From Ignelater luminosus (lineage: Eukaryota > Arthropoda > Insecta > Coleoptera > Elateridae): a DNA stretch of 64,000 bases. Made by a program: the position numbers and the translations under genes. This document shows, piece by piece, positions 47,188 to 59,084 of this stretch. The stretch lies in the NCBI GenBank assembly GCA_011009095.1, contig VTPC01000494.1:62001-126000 (forward strand), in the 5' to 3' direction. The notes beneath the pieces are model-generated. The model was not told where the DNA came from. It ran no database searches and saw only the letters and a list, made by a program, of their open reading frames with translations. Position 1 is the stretch's first letter, and each line of letters opens with the position of its first letter.

Positions 47188-48345
47188 GAAATCTTATTTT
47201 ACTTTAAGTGTGAGTTTTGATGAGAGGATTTGCGGGACAGTGAAGCAACAGGACTTGAGTTTCAAGTGTCAACAATGACAGTTCACAATTAAATTACAGT
47301 TTGTAAGTATCAAGACTTTTTAGATATATCAATTTCGTGACCTTTGAATAAGGCAGTTGAAAAGACAAGATTGATTGATTACAAACAACCGCAATATTAT
47401 TTTATTTTATATATTATTTTTTCTTAATGTTGATACATAATTATTTTTGGCAATTTTGAAAGAATTTATTATTAATGTTATTACATTTTCTAAGTAGTAG
47501 TCTTGAAATGAAAGATAATAAGATTCACCGAGCAAGAAAGGGCATATATGTATACGTCCCTACTCTACTGATTTTATTTATATGTTAGGAAACACATACT
47601 TTGATGACGGAATGCTTTTCCAAATCGTCCTAATACACTGAAGTTATAAACAGTTTACTATAATTAAAAACCAAGAAAAGATTAGAATGTCACGCTTTTG
47701 TTTTGTAAATAAATGTTGCAAAGAAAGTGTTGAAATATAAATTAGAACAGTTTTTCGTTACCTTCCTTCGGTGCTTGTCACTGTCTAAAATAATGCAACG
47801 AATCGTTTGAATCTCATCTTGGTGCTGTTACTCATTGTTCTCTTACGATATTCGCCAGCAATTTCTCAAACAATAAATGAATAGTATTTTTATTGTTATC
47901 ACTTATCAGTTATTTACGACCTACACATAAAGCAGTTCATTTCATCATATCTTTTAAAAATTGAGAAAGTTTAATAATGAGCTAGCTCGAGTTGGTATGT
48001 ACCTTATTTAGAATTTATAGTACAATTTTTAATTTTAAAAATAGCTAATAATAAATATATTTTTTTCAGAGATAAAATACTGATAACGTGATATTAATAT
48101 CTACCTTCATCATGACAACGGTTAACACGGTATACGCAACCCATGGTTGTCCTACTGTAATCCCATCATTAATTATTATTTTCATTTTAGCAGTAATTGT
48201 AACTTTTGTTATAACAGGAGTTATTAAGTTATATATTTATTTGTTACAAATAGATTCCTACTAAAAGATAAGATTATTAGACTATATACTATGACAGAAA
48301 GTGCATTTGTTTTTGTAAATAAAGATATTAGTAAATTATGTAAAT
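47188..48345 (+). other. Candidate spliced transcript unit hosting the micropeptide
   Basis: A possible internal exon (47188-47302) has a strong acceptor (ATATTTTTTCAG) and donor (TTT|GTAAGTAT). It is followed by a 767-bp intron with acceptor TATTTTTTTCAG and a last exon from 48070. Poly(A) signals AATAAA lie at 48318-48323 and 48343-48348. The first exon contains only tiny upstream frames. Splice strengths are judged by eye. Confidence 0.4.
48112..48264 (+). CDS. Putative 50-aa single-pass membrane micropeptide
   Basis: The frame begins MTTVNTVYATHGCPTVIPSL, continues with about 24 strongly hydrophobic residues (LIIIFILAVIVTFVITGVI, residues 20-38, then LYIYLL) and ends QIDSY at a TAA. The start is the first ATG in the presumed last exon, and an in-frame TAA lies 39 nt upstream, so the frame cannot be an extension of a longer one. 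Two AATAAA signals follow within 90 nt. Size and topology recall calcium-pump regulins such as sarcolipin, but I see no convincing sequence match and assign no function. A short N-terminal segment with one Cys precedes the membrane helix. In an AT-rich genome hydrophobic chance frames occur, so conservation is decisive. Confidence 0.4.
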   Translation: MTTVNTVYATHGCPTVIPSLIIIFILAVIVTFVITGVIKLYIYLLQIDSY

Positions 48346-48349
48346 AAAA

Positions 48350-49319
48350 ACTAGACTATTATTAAACTTGTAGTTATAATTATGGTTATTTTTAAAGTAC
48401 TGATTGTGAATAACACATAGTTGACATTCTTTTTGAAACCTTGTGTCGGCGCACATATGCAAATAATTTTCTCAAAAATGTATTAATCCATCTGTACAAG
48501 TAAGATCATGACCTTAAATATTGCATACAGAATATTTCATTGGTTATTTATAGGAAATAATAATTACAAACTTTCTTACTACAAAAATGCTTATAAATAA
48601 ATTTAATTTATTTAAAAGAAAAATTAGCATAATTAAATGCTCAGTAGATCGGTTAATATGCATCCTACAATACCAACGTGTTTTCAATCTTTTTTTAAGA
48701 AAACCCCCATCACACCTCGACTAAGTAAAACGTCATACCCAAACCTGTTTTCTACTAGTTTAGCAACCTCCATACAGTCATTTTTAAGATAATACGAATT
48801 TACTATATTTTTTGTTGTATACTAATTGTAGATCGTGAACGTATTACCACCGCAAAATATCGTAAAATCGTAAAAAAATGTAACTGTCATTAACAAGATT
48901 AACACTGGAAGTGATCATAGAGTAAGTGCCAGCACCAGTAAAAATAAACAAACGAATGGGAAGAAAAAGATTTATGACAAAAATAGATAGACATAAACCC
49001 AAAGAAAAAAAAAACCAGATTGTCAGGAGCAAATAAAAATAAAAATAAACAAATAAGAAGAACTGGAAAATAAAAACTGAAAAAATTAATAAAATCTTAA
49101 CAGCCTTAATAGAGGCGGTACAAAATGTAGCAAAAAATGCAAGACAAAGACCGAGAAACTGTTTGAAGAGAGAAGAAATCTACTAAGTCAAGGAAAACGA
49201 AACACTATCCAGTAGGTAGAAACAAAACTCTCAAAGAATCAATTAGGGAAACACACAAACACAGCTAGAGGACAAGACAAAGTAATATAAAAAAGTAAAA
49301 ACATAAAAATTTCGCCTGC
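48350..49319. other. No gene seen
   Basis: AT-rich spacer; nothing recognised before the LINE leader. Confidence 0.4.
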
Positions 49320-51960
49320 GCCATCTCTGAGTGGATTGAATAACTCAGTAGAGTCGCAGCCGATCCCAAGCCAGGATAATGGAGAAGAATTGTAGCGTTA
49401 GGAGTTAGCACCCTAACACACGTAAAACCCGAAAGGGAAAACTAAAAAACTGAATGCAAAATGAAACTTCAACGGAAAGATTCCCGGATGAAAATCCATA
49501 CCATCAATGAAGGAAGCCCCAATAGATACGAGAGGAGGCAAACCCAGTCTTAAATCTTAACTTAAATAAAAAACAAAACCAAGAAGAAACAACTAAAATG
49601 TGAACCATGAAATATCCAAGGATGGAGAATCAAGAGTATGGAAGTAGTGCAGGAATTTAAGAATAGTAAATTGGACATTTTATGCGAAACAAAAAAAAAA
49701 GGAAAAGATACGCAAGAATTAAACGACACCATACACTGCTGTATTAAAAGAAAGACCAATGGCAGGAATAGGAATACTAGTAAGAAAGAAGTGGAGAAAC
49801 GGAATCACAGCATGGGAAGCCATAACTGAAAGAATAATCAAAGTAAATATGACAATATTCGGAAGAGATACAATAATTCTAGAGATATATGAGCCAACCG
49901 ATGATAGCACCATAACAGAAAAGGAGAAACTTGTGAGCACATTAAAAGAACAAATAGAAAAAGTAAAAAAGGATCAAGAAATAATAATTGCTGAAGATCT
50001 AAATGTAAGAACGGGAAGAAGAATAAATGATAAAATAATTGGAAGATTTCAAGAAGAAATAACCAACAACGGGGAAAGAACAATAGAGCTATGCGAAGTG
50101 TGCAATCTTAGAATAACAACTAGATTCTTTAGGACCAAATACACATGGGTGCAAACAACACGAGATCTAAAGACTAGAATAGATTATATAATAGTTAAAA
50201 TTGACACCACAATTAAAGTAAGAAAGAAGCGCAAAATGTGGAACAGACCGTAGGCTGTTGGTAGCGTACATGGAATTCCCATGGTATAGAATAGAGAAAA
50301 AACCCAAAGAAAAGGAGCGAAAGGAAGACACAAATATCGAAGAAAATATGGTAACAAATACCAAAGCAGTAAAACTAAAAATATACCTTCTACAAGATGA
50401 GACAATAAGAGAAAGATAACAATTAACAGCTTGGAAAATGAAAAGGGGAAAGAAGTCAAAGACTGAGAGAAAATACAAAAAATTATTGAAAACTACTACC
50501 GAAAACTATACGAACAAAAAATCAGCCACTAACCAAAAAAAATTACGTAAGTTCATAACTTAATAAGATATGCATGACATAACAGAAGAGGAAATACTAA
50601 TAACACTGGAAAAAATAAATAATAATAAAGCTTCTGGAACAGACAGAGTAATAAGGAGACCAATAAAAGAAGAAGTATTAAAATTACTAATAAACAAATA
50701 TCTAGGACAGGTGGAACGCTTCCACTACAATCTTGCTTTTCAGAAAGAGTGACAAGAACGCACTAGACAATTATCGGCCAACATCTCTGATATTGCAAAT
50801 CTATAAACTGTTTCCTAAAATAATTATTAACAGATTATAAAATAAACTGGAGTTGAACAGCCAATAGAACTGGAGGGTTTCAGGAAAAACTTTATTATTT
50901 GCTGTCACCTTCTCATTATCCGAACCTTGATCGAAAAAGCCACAGAATACAACTTACCATTATATCTAGTATTTATAGGCTATCAGAAGGCCTTTGATAG
51001 TATCGAAACTTAGGTAGTGGAAAGAGCATTAAAAAACAGCAGGGTTGATTACAGGTATACCCAACTAATAAAAGCAATTTATAACAACTCACAAATGGTT
51101 GTAGAAACCCATGACAGACCACAACCTATACCCATAAAAAGCAAGACTCATTGAGTCCTAAACTGTTTAATGCCGCGTTAGAAGAAATGTTCAAGAAACT
51201 GAAATAGGAAAATAAAAGCATCAATATAAACCGACAAAAACTCAATAACCTAAAATAAGCCGATGACGTAGTCATAATATCTAACAACTTTGGAGTCATA
51301 CAAGAGATGCTTAATGAACTTAAACACAATTCGAGAAAGTGAGACTACAACTGAATAAAAGGAAAACAAAACCCATGACAAACGAAGAAGATCCGTAAAA
51401 TATAACAATAGGAAATAAGACACTGGAATACACATTCAGGGTAAATAATAAAATGCGGAAAACCCAATCAAACTGTTGAAATAGAACCAAGAATGAAGCT
51501 AACATGGGCTGCTTTCCGAAGACAGAAAAAAATATTAATATATAAAAAGATATCTCTGAAATTACGTAAGTGCATTTTACCTATTCTCATATACGCATCT
51601 CAAACACTGACCAAAAACATACTGGAACAATTAGGCAAAACTCAAAGGGCAATGGAACGCCAAATTCTAAACATAAAAATGACTATACAAGAGAGAAAAC
51701 TAAACTAATGGATGTAAAATAATACGTAGCAAATCAAAAATGGAAATGGACAAGCAATGCGCCAGTCTGATGATAGATAGAACAAAAAATACAAGAACAT
51801 GAGTCTTGGACAGGAAAGCAGCCACAAACCCGATAGAAACAGGATCTAAAAGGAACGGCCGCATTAACGTGTATATTATAAAAACTCAGAACAGAAACCA
51901 GTGGAAAAGAGAAGGGAGGACTATCTACGACCATGGATGGAAAAAGGCTAATAATGAATG
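49320..51960 (+). mobile_element. RTE-like LINE, broken (leader, endonuclease, RT)
   Basis: A GC-richer leader (GCCATCTCTGAGTGG) precedes pieces of one polyprotein. Endonuclease: LDILCETKKKGK, MAGIGILVRKKWRNG, IIIAEDLNVRTGRR (GDxNAxxG-like), GERTIELCEVCNLRITT, YTWVQTTRDLKTRIDYI. Reverse transcriptase: NNNKASGTDRV (KAPGxD), LDNYRPTSLILQIYKLF, LPLYLVFIGYQKAFDSIE (the conserved F-xx-AFD motif with Gly in place of the first Asp), ADDVVIIS (the YADD box). Late part: GNKTLEYTF and MERQILNIKMT. Many stops and frame changes show that it is dead. The longest frame is the 164-codon endonuclease part at 49759-50253. Family placement rests on domain order and motif wording. Confidence 0.8.
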
Positions 51961-51964
51961 AAAT

Positions 51965-52799
51965 AGAGATACAAAAATTTAATTACGAAATATGCCACTA
52001 TATAGAAACGGAAAACTTTGCTTTCACAAGCAGGGCCATCTCTAAAGTTTGCCGTCTGGGTGCGAGATTTAACTTGCCCCTCCCCCCCCCATCTATGTAG
52101 TATATTTACTAGATTTATAAAATAAATACAGGAGGTTCCATTTCTGTAGCATTCATGAAGTACTTCGGTTATTATTAGAGATAGAGTTAGATTGTGTTTA
52201 GTTTATTGATGAAGACAAAGCTTGGTGATCTTTTGTGAACCTGCTATAAGCAGAAATTCTTCAAAGTGCTGCCATTCTTCTCCTGTCGAAATGAAAACTG
52301 TTCTCATGAATTTATGTAGGATCATTATTAGAGAATACGACATGTTCAACATTTCTCCGTTATCTATAACGTTTGAGTTCTAAGGAAAGTTCAGATTTAT
52401 CTAAATTTAACATAGTGTAACAAAAATTGCGACGATATGTGCAAATAGTCAATTCTTAGCGGGGATACCAATACATAAAATAGCTGAAGTGCATGAATTA
52501 CTCGAAGGTAACTTTAGGTATAAGTGAAAAAACTTGGGGACTCAGACCTAACGTGGTGTATTGATCATATATCATTGCTGCCTTGGTATAATAACCCAGC
52601 TGGACTACAGAGATCTTCCTTTGTTAGACCTTGTGGTATAGAGAGAGACGAGAAGAACGCTACATGCACTCCAGAACATAAACAACCTAAATATGACAAA
52701 CTCAGATCATTGGTCAATTCGGAAAAGAATAGGCAACCCTGTTTTTGACATAAGAGCAGACCATGCTCGCCCAGTAATAACAACGATTTCAAGTAATCA
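51965..52799. other. No gene seen
   Basis: Unrecognised sequence with a short C-run near 52081. The 74-codon frame at 52524 has no domain I know; it may be upstream debris of the LINE RNase H piece that follows. Confidence 0.35.
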
Positions 52800-53030
52800 T
52801 TGACAGATAGATCTGGAACAGTACCGAATCAACCCTGCGACTTGAGAAACTGATCTGGTTTAAAGATGGATCAAAAAATTTGATGCCATGTCGGCAGGAA
52901 TTTATATCATAAAACCAAAGATCGAACTTTGGTTTTCTCTAGGAAAATATGTCACCGTCTTCAGGCGGATTTTATGCAACACTAAAATGCCAAGATGAAA
53001 ACCTGGAAAGAAACTATGTAAATAGACATA
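52800..53030 (+). mobile_element. LINE RNase H fragment
   Basis: The plus strand reads LIWFKDGSKN, then a shifted AGIYIIKPKIELWFSLGKYV, matching VWFTDGSKTxxGxGAGIY...LSFxLGxYATVFQAE of I/R1-type LINE RNase H domains. It is broken by frame changes. The stretch to about 53390 holds no clear feature except CGAAACCGGTTGTGAAATAA near 53310, a motif seen at ends of some retroelements. Confidence 0.6.
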
Positions 53031-53555
53031 CATATACCCATTCAAACGGTTCTAAAAAATTTTTAGGGAACCAAAGTAATGTCAAAAGTTGCAATATTCG
53101 AACGAAATAAAAAGTCCTTAATGAAAAAGATAATTCATACAAGTAATTTAAACAAAGAAAACAGAATCTCTTAATTAATCAATAAATAAATAATTAAACA
53201 GATAAATATATTATATGTAATTATAAATAATACAGCTTTAAAAAGTGAAATTTACTTCAACCCTTAATATTAAACTCACAGTTTTCACCTGATGATGATG
53301 AATAAACATCGAAACCGGTTGTGAAATAAAAATTTTGAATACATCTTAAAGAAGTACCACTTTCAATACCTTGAAAAATTGTTAATCAAATCTGGTTATT
53401 AGGTCACTGGGTTTAAAACGTTTTAAACGGCCCATCTGAATTAAACAAATCATTTGCAAGGTTGTTAGGGTGCACAATAATTTTCTTCTCATATTTTTCA
53501 CTACATATTCTGGCTCCGCTCTTTATTGATGGGATTTGTAGGTCTCTTTGAACTA

Positions 53556-54820
53556 CAGGTTGGCCCAGACTATATTAGAACAAGTTTAAGGAGTTGTCAC
53601 TTGTTTAAACTGCCGAGTGATGCATATGTACATATACCACATTAAAATCTATTGTTTTAGTAGACTATCTGTAAATTTGTAGTTTAGTAGGTTTAATGAT
53701 GTCATCGAGAATACCTAATATTATTCGTGGTTGCATTCAGCAACTTTTACAAAATCATTAGACATTTTATACGATTAAACGAGAAATGAAGAAAGAAAAT
53801 ATAAAAGTGTCTAATTGTTTAATATCTAGTGTAAAAAAGCAAACAGATAATTATACCAAAAATAATTTAGTTGCGAAGACTTCTAAAAAAAACCTGGGCC
53901 CAAACGCAAGCTGCAGGGGAAGCATCGTGCACTTTTTGTTAAAAACATCAGCAAGATTGATCCGTCGGCTCAACGTGTCCTCTCTAGGAAATATTCAATA
54001 GGAAGAACAACTGTACAACGTGAAATTTCTCGTAGTGGTCGTAAAAAGGTAAGAAAGCCTCTGGTACACAAACTTTCTGCACAAACTGTGGAAAAGGGGC
54101 TAAGTGGTTCTTGGCGATTTTATCAACTATTAAAAGGTGATAATTGGAAAAAAATATTGACAACGGACTAAAGCTGGTTTTACTTAAAGAAGACAAAAGG
54201 TAAACGTCTAATCCAATACATAACAAAGACCAAAAAAAGAGCAAGTGCGGCCAGGTTTGAACGTGAATCCCATCCAAAAGGTGTAGTGGTTTCGCTCGGA
54301 ATTTCGTTTAAAGGTATCACAAAACCAATGTTTGTTAATGCTGATACTAAGATTAAATTCCAAACATTATCAACAACACATTTTAACGTACTACGAGAAG
54401 CAATTGAGACGTTTATATTCAAATAATGACAGTGTATTTCATCAGGATTCGGCTCCAAGCCATGCTTCAAAATCAACAATAACATGGCTAAAAGATAGGA
54501 ACATAAAATTCACAGCACCGGAAGAATGGATGCCATCGTCTCCAGATTGTGCTCCATGTGATTATTTTTTATGGTCTTATCTCAAGACTCGCGTTGATGA
54601 ACACAATCACAAAACCATGGCAGGTTTAAAAAAATCTATAATGGCTGAAGCAGAGAAAGTGCCACAAGAAATGATTAATGCAGCTCCGAGATCGTAGTCA
54701 AGACGGGTACCTAAAGTGTATCATGCAAAGGGGGGACATATTAAATATTAATGTAAAATATTAAATTAATAAGAAATTATGCAAAGTTGAAATTGTTCTA
54801 ACGTAACCTAGGCCAACCTG
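53556..54820 (+). mobile_element. maT-type (DD37D) Tc1/mariner transposon, broken
   Basis: Termini CAGGTTGGCCCAGAC (53556) and inverted CAGGTTGGCCTAGGTT (ending 54820) are flanked by TA (53554-53555, 54821-54822). The element is 1265 bp. It is inserted in the C-terminal coding end of a Jockey-type LINE, so it is younger than that copy. Confidence 0.85.
53700..54745 (+). pseudogene. maT (DD37D) transposase, several frame changes
   Basis: Pieces begin with a start region near 53697 (MMSSRIPNIIRGCIQQLL) and KENIKVSN. Middle pieces include NNLVAKTSKKNLGP. The catalytic part (121-codon frame at 54332-54697) has FHQDSAPSHASKSTI (second Asp) and SSPDCAPCDYFLWSYLK (third Asp), with 37 residues between them, the maT spacing. 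The end reads VYHAKGGHIKY, reached through another frame change. An internal stop occurs early. It is not functional. Confidence 0.8.
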
Positions 54821-55429
54821 TATTTCATTACGTACATACCATGGTGCGTTAATTACTGTTTGCAGGACCTTGTTTGACAACCCTTGGCGAATTTCCAAAT
54901 TGGAGTTACTTGCTTTGCTCCAAAAGCTGGATACCGTATGTCCATATTGGCTTTGTTATAACTTTATAAATTATTAATTTCTTTTCTAGTTGGGATCTTC
55001 TATCTACAAGCCAGTTTACCTGGTGTAACTTCAAACCAAAGTTGTTTTCTTTTGGCGAATATACGTTTCTTCCACGTTAGTCGTCGATTGATGTGCAACC
55101 CACGATATTTTGTTCCTTCTGTTTGTGATATCTGACGGTTGTTTAAATATACAAGAGGGCAGGTGTCTCGCTTTAATGCAAATGTTACGTTAACCGATTT
55201 TATTTTTTTATTTATTTTCTATATTGTGAACGATTTCTGAATTTTGTTTCAGTTATGTTGTAGATTTCTTGATGCTCGATTTGCATTAGAGTGGGAAGCT
55301 AAGACTGCTGTGTCGTCTGCAAAGGTTGGTGTCGTCTAAGGTATAAAGTAAATACAAAATAGAGCCTAAAACACTTCCTTGTAGAACTCCTGAGTTGATG
55401 TTGTATAAGCTGGTCTGACTAAAAATAAT

Positions 55430-57810
55430 CTATTTGTAATATAGGACTTGAGCATCTGATAGAAATGATGTGTTAACGCTTTCGTCAATTTGTAACATAA
55501 TCAGACATGCCACACCTTATCAAGAAACGTTACTGCACAGTACCTTTTGTATTCCAAAAAAACAAAACTAGCACTAATACAACTAACAAATTACATCTAA
55601 TTCTAAGCTATTACTACAGTAAAACAAAATACAAGTTGGACTCGCACTATTTTAAAAGCTATCACTTTCAATCAGCAACCGCTGCGCCGGCTTTACCTCA
55701 ATGGTCTCGCACTATGTTTTTTTTAGTTTTTTGATAACAATTGCGGTGGGTCGCTACACCTGCTTGTACATCCTTGTGTTCTCAAAAAAACCTCCGTCCT
55801 CAGACGCTTTAGGAGTCATGATAGTCTTTTCTACTCTTTTCTTATCTCTTTTCGAACCTTGTAATTGCAACATACATAACCTACATATTCCCAAGTTTTT
55901 CGTCTTTTATCCGAGGTAATACTAGACTTACGTCACACCACTATTACTGACACAGGGTTAAATTTTTGTTCTTAAACTAATTAAAAAAATAAATTACAGA
56001 TCACCCCCAGAGTTCTGTCACAGCCTATGTGTTGTATCTAGAATAGACAACTTTTGCGACATTCAGAATGTGCCAAACATTATTCTTTGCCCTTTCAACA
56101 CTGTATAAGACTATTTATTCTATGGAACTCCCAGGACCCAGTACCAAGTTCGTATGGGGGACTATTGAGCTGTTTACTCTTCACCGATGAGTAGGCACAT
56201 TACCTTTTGTCATGTTGGGGAATCTGACCCATATGGTAGCAAGTTCTCAGATTTGCAATGGTTAAAAATCTCACACGATAGCGCCTTCGGGAAGACTATA
56301 AGAGACAGCAACGCTGAGAACTTAGTTCGACCTTGAAAAATTCTTATCTAATGAGTGATATATATGAATGGATCAATGAGATTTCCTTTGTCTTTAGTAC
56401 TATCTAATGAAACCAGTATCAAGGTTCTGTTAATAACGAACACAGTGCGGTATTCTTTGGTTATAATAGCTTTGAATGAGATTGTCACACAGTCTTTTCT
56501 TGCCTGTAAAAAGGGCTAGTTCTGAAGTTGATTCTATGTCTTGTGACACATTCACTTCATCTTATGTCCATTTCGATCTGTTATCTTTCCACCCTGTATA
56601 TATCTCTATAGATGGGGATTACTCGTCGTTAATTGGCTTTTTTGTTTTAATAAACTCTCGAAAATCAGTTTCTGTGTTAGAATAAGGCACTCAGTATAAT
56701 TAATTCTTTCAGTTTTGTGTTCTGAAAAGAAATCGCATTTGTTGTTGATTATCTCCGTCTGGTAAGCTAGGAAGCACTATACTTTCATTTTATTAACTCT
56801 AATTTTCCCATCTTGTTACCATTCTTCTAGTAAGCCTAATTACGTTTTAGTAAATGAAATTTCTTAATAATGTCTTAAAATCTAACTTCTCATTAGTTCA
56901 CATTAAAAGAGATATCTTTCTTTTTTCCTTTAACAAAACGTCGGTTTAATTTAAAAGAGATTAGAAACTTTACTCAAGTTAATTTTTCATGTCTTCTTAG
57001 GCTACTGTTACGTAATTTTCCTTTGAGTCGATCTGTCAGTTTTTTAGATTTTTTATCATTGGTTTCACCCATTTAATTATAAATTGAGAATCTTAAACTC
57101 TACATAGCAATCTTTCTTTGCTTAAGCCTTTTGTAAAGGCTTGTATTGTTAGAAGTCTCAATTGACTTTCTTAATCTCCACTTTTAGTAAATTTTTGCTG
57201 TCGGGGAGATACGTAGTTCCAGTAGTAAGTCTCTTTCTTAGACTCTAGGTCATAGTTTTCTCCCTATAAGAAATCCCATTTCATTTCATTAAGCGTGGTT
57301 CGTAGGGCTATTTATTTTGCAAAACGTTTTTGTGTTCGAAATACTTTTTATATTTATGCAGGCTGATGATTAAACCTCCAGTTCAGTGCTTCTCTTTGTC
57401 CTCTTATACCTATAATCATTTTGAATTATTTGGAGAAATTCGGGAAATTTTAGCTTTTTCTAATCTCTTAGAACTCTGTTGATTGGATCACTCTTTGGCT
57501 TTTTGGTCAAACCAAAGTTCCGGGCGATTTTGTTCGTGGACTCGCTAGCTAGATTTCATCTTCCTGCATGTCTTTCTGTGGTCTAATTTGCAAAGGGTTT
57601 ACCCGTTTACGCCGTGCTTTCACCTAGTCTAGTGTGTTTCGTGGAGGTTTAGCTGTATTGGTGGGTTAGTTGTGTAGTAGTGAATTCATTTTAGCTGAAT
57701 TTTTGTGCCTGGCCATTTCAATTTCGTTGCTGGATTTAATCTTTAACGGAAGCCTCATTTAATCTTGAGGGTGTCATTCCAAAGTTTATTTTCCGAGTGC
57801 TAGTTGGGAT
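55430..57810. other. No gene seen
   Basis: AT-rich. Short frames at 55507-55919 and 56476-56685 lack recognisable domains. Possibly upstream LINE debris next to 55425. Confidence 0.4.
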
Positions 57811-57813
57811 ATA

Positions 57814-59080
57814 CGAGGGCGGTTTAATAAGTACCCGTGTTAGAAATGAAGACACAATTTTTTTCAAAAATTTTTTTTTATTTTTCAACATAGTCTCCTT
57901 TTAGAAATATACACTTCTCCCAACGTTCCTGCCATTTTTATAACCCCTCCGAAAAATAGGATTTGTCGAACTCTCCAAAATACGCCTCTATCTCGGCGAT
58001 GACTTCCTCGTTTGAGCTAAATTTTTTTCCCGCGAGCCATTTCTTCATGTTAGGAAACAAGAAATAGTCGCAGGGAGCCAGATCGGGTGAATACGGGGGG
58101 TGCGGCAGCAATTCATAAAGCAATACATGCAGTTTGGCGGCGACAACTCCGGATGAATGTGCTGGTGCGTTATCGTGGTGAAACAGCACCTTCTTTTTCG
58201 CCAAATGCGGCCGTGTCTCCTTCAATTTTTTGTCGAAGCTGTCTAATAACTCACTGTAGTATTGTCCAGTGATCGTTCTTCCTTTTTCTAAAAAATCCAT
58301 GAGGATGACGCCGTTCGCATCCCAAAAAATCGTCGCCATGACCTTTCCCGCCGATGGAACCATCTTCGCCTTCTTTGGAGCAGATTCACCGGGAGAAATC
58401 CATTGTTTTGATTGTTGCTTAGTTTCTGGTGTGTAATGATGAATCCAGGTTTCATCAACGGTGACAACTCGACGCAAAAACTCCTTCGGATTTCGCTTAA
58501 ATTGCTCCAAACACTGCTTCGAAGTTAACAGCCGCATCCGCTTGTTGTCCACCGTTAGCAATCGCGGCACCCATCGCGCCGACAATTTTTTCATCGCCAA
58601 CTTATCATGTAAAATATTAATTGCCGTTCCGGTCGACACACCTACGGCCTCTGCTACTTCACGCACTTTCGTTCGTCGATCAGCGAGAATCATGTCGTGG
58701 ACTTTCTGCCGGGCGTCCTGGTCGCTCCCCATCAAAAACGGATGTTCGCCCACGTTTAAATTCGTTGAACCAATATCTAACTGTGGTCATAGATGGCGAA
58801 ATGTCCCCATAAACAGCATCCAACTTTGCTTTTATCTCCTCGCATTTTTTCCCATCCAAAAACAGAAAGCGAATTACCGAACGATACTGCTCTTTTTCCA
58901 TCTTAGCTAAAATCACGAAACACTTCTTACTCAAATGGCTGTCAAATCCAAACTAACCTATCAATCAGTCTGCAATTTGTTATACCGTCGTTTGATAGAT
59001 GGCAGCACACGATGATAACACCAACTTCCCTCAGGAATGCCTTCTGTCGTCAAACACGGGTACTTACTAAACCGCCCTCG
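57814..59080 (-). mobile_element. mariner (DD34D) element, nearly complete
   Basis: 28-bp inverted ends begin CGAGGGCGGTTTAATAAGTA (57814) with one difference at the other end (59080). TA flanks both (57812-57813, 59081-59082). At 1267 bp it is the usual mariner size. It carries one transposase gene on the minus strand with one frame break, so the copy is probably recent but inactive. Confidence 0.92.
57938..58901 (-). pseudogene. mariner transposase with one frame break
   Basis: The N-terminal part starts MEKEQYRSVIRFLFLDGK (ATG 58901) and runs through the HTH segment to WFNEFKRGRTSVFDGE and RPGRPAE. After a small non-triplet deletion near 58710 the frame changes and continues KVHDMILADRRTKVREVAEA. 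The catalytic part is intact: VTVDETWIHHYTPETKQQSK (first Asp), FHHDNAPAHSS (second), YSPDLAPCDYFLFP (third), with 34 residues between second and third. The end is FDKSYFSEGL. Motif wording suggests the irritans/vertumnana side of mariner; this is inference. Confidence 0.9.
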
Positions 59081-59084
59081 TAGC

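Larger units (their letters stand above)
53390..55425 (-). mobile_element. Jockey-type LINE 3' part, split by a maT transposon
   Basis: On the minus strand 55425-54823 reads NINSGVLQGSVLGSILYLLY, TFADDTAVLASHSNANQAS (YADD box), FALKRDTCPLVYLNN and HINRRLTWKKRIFAKRKQL (LGxxxDRRLTW). After the maT element the text resumes at 53553 with VQRDLQIPSIKSGARICSEK and HPNNLANDLF, the conserved Jockey C-terminus (IxRDLxIP...HPNxLA). The join falls exactly at the maT borders. Several stops and a small deletion around the ADD box show an old, dead copy. Confidence 0.8.

Noticed and set aside
49562-51505. Minus-strand Phe/Leu/Ser-rich frames that look like membrane proteins
   Set aside because: They are shadows of the Lys/Glu/Asn-rich plus-strand LINE.
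58087-58910. Plus-strand frames opposite the mariner gene
   Set aside because: Antisense shadows of the transposase; no independent support.
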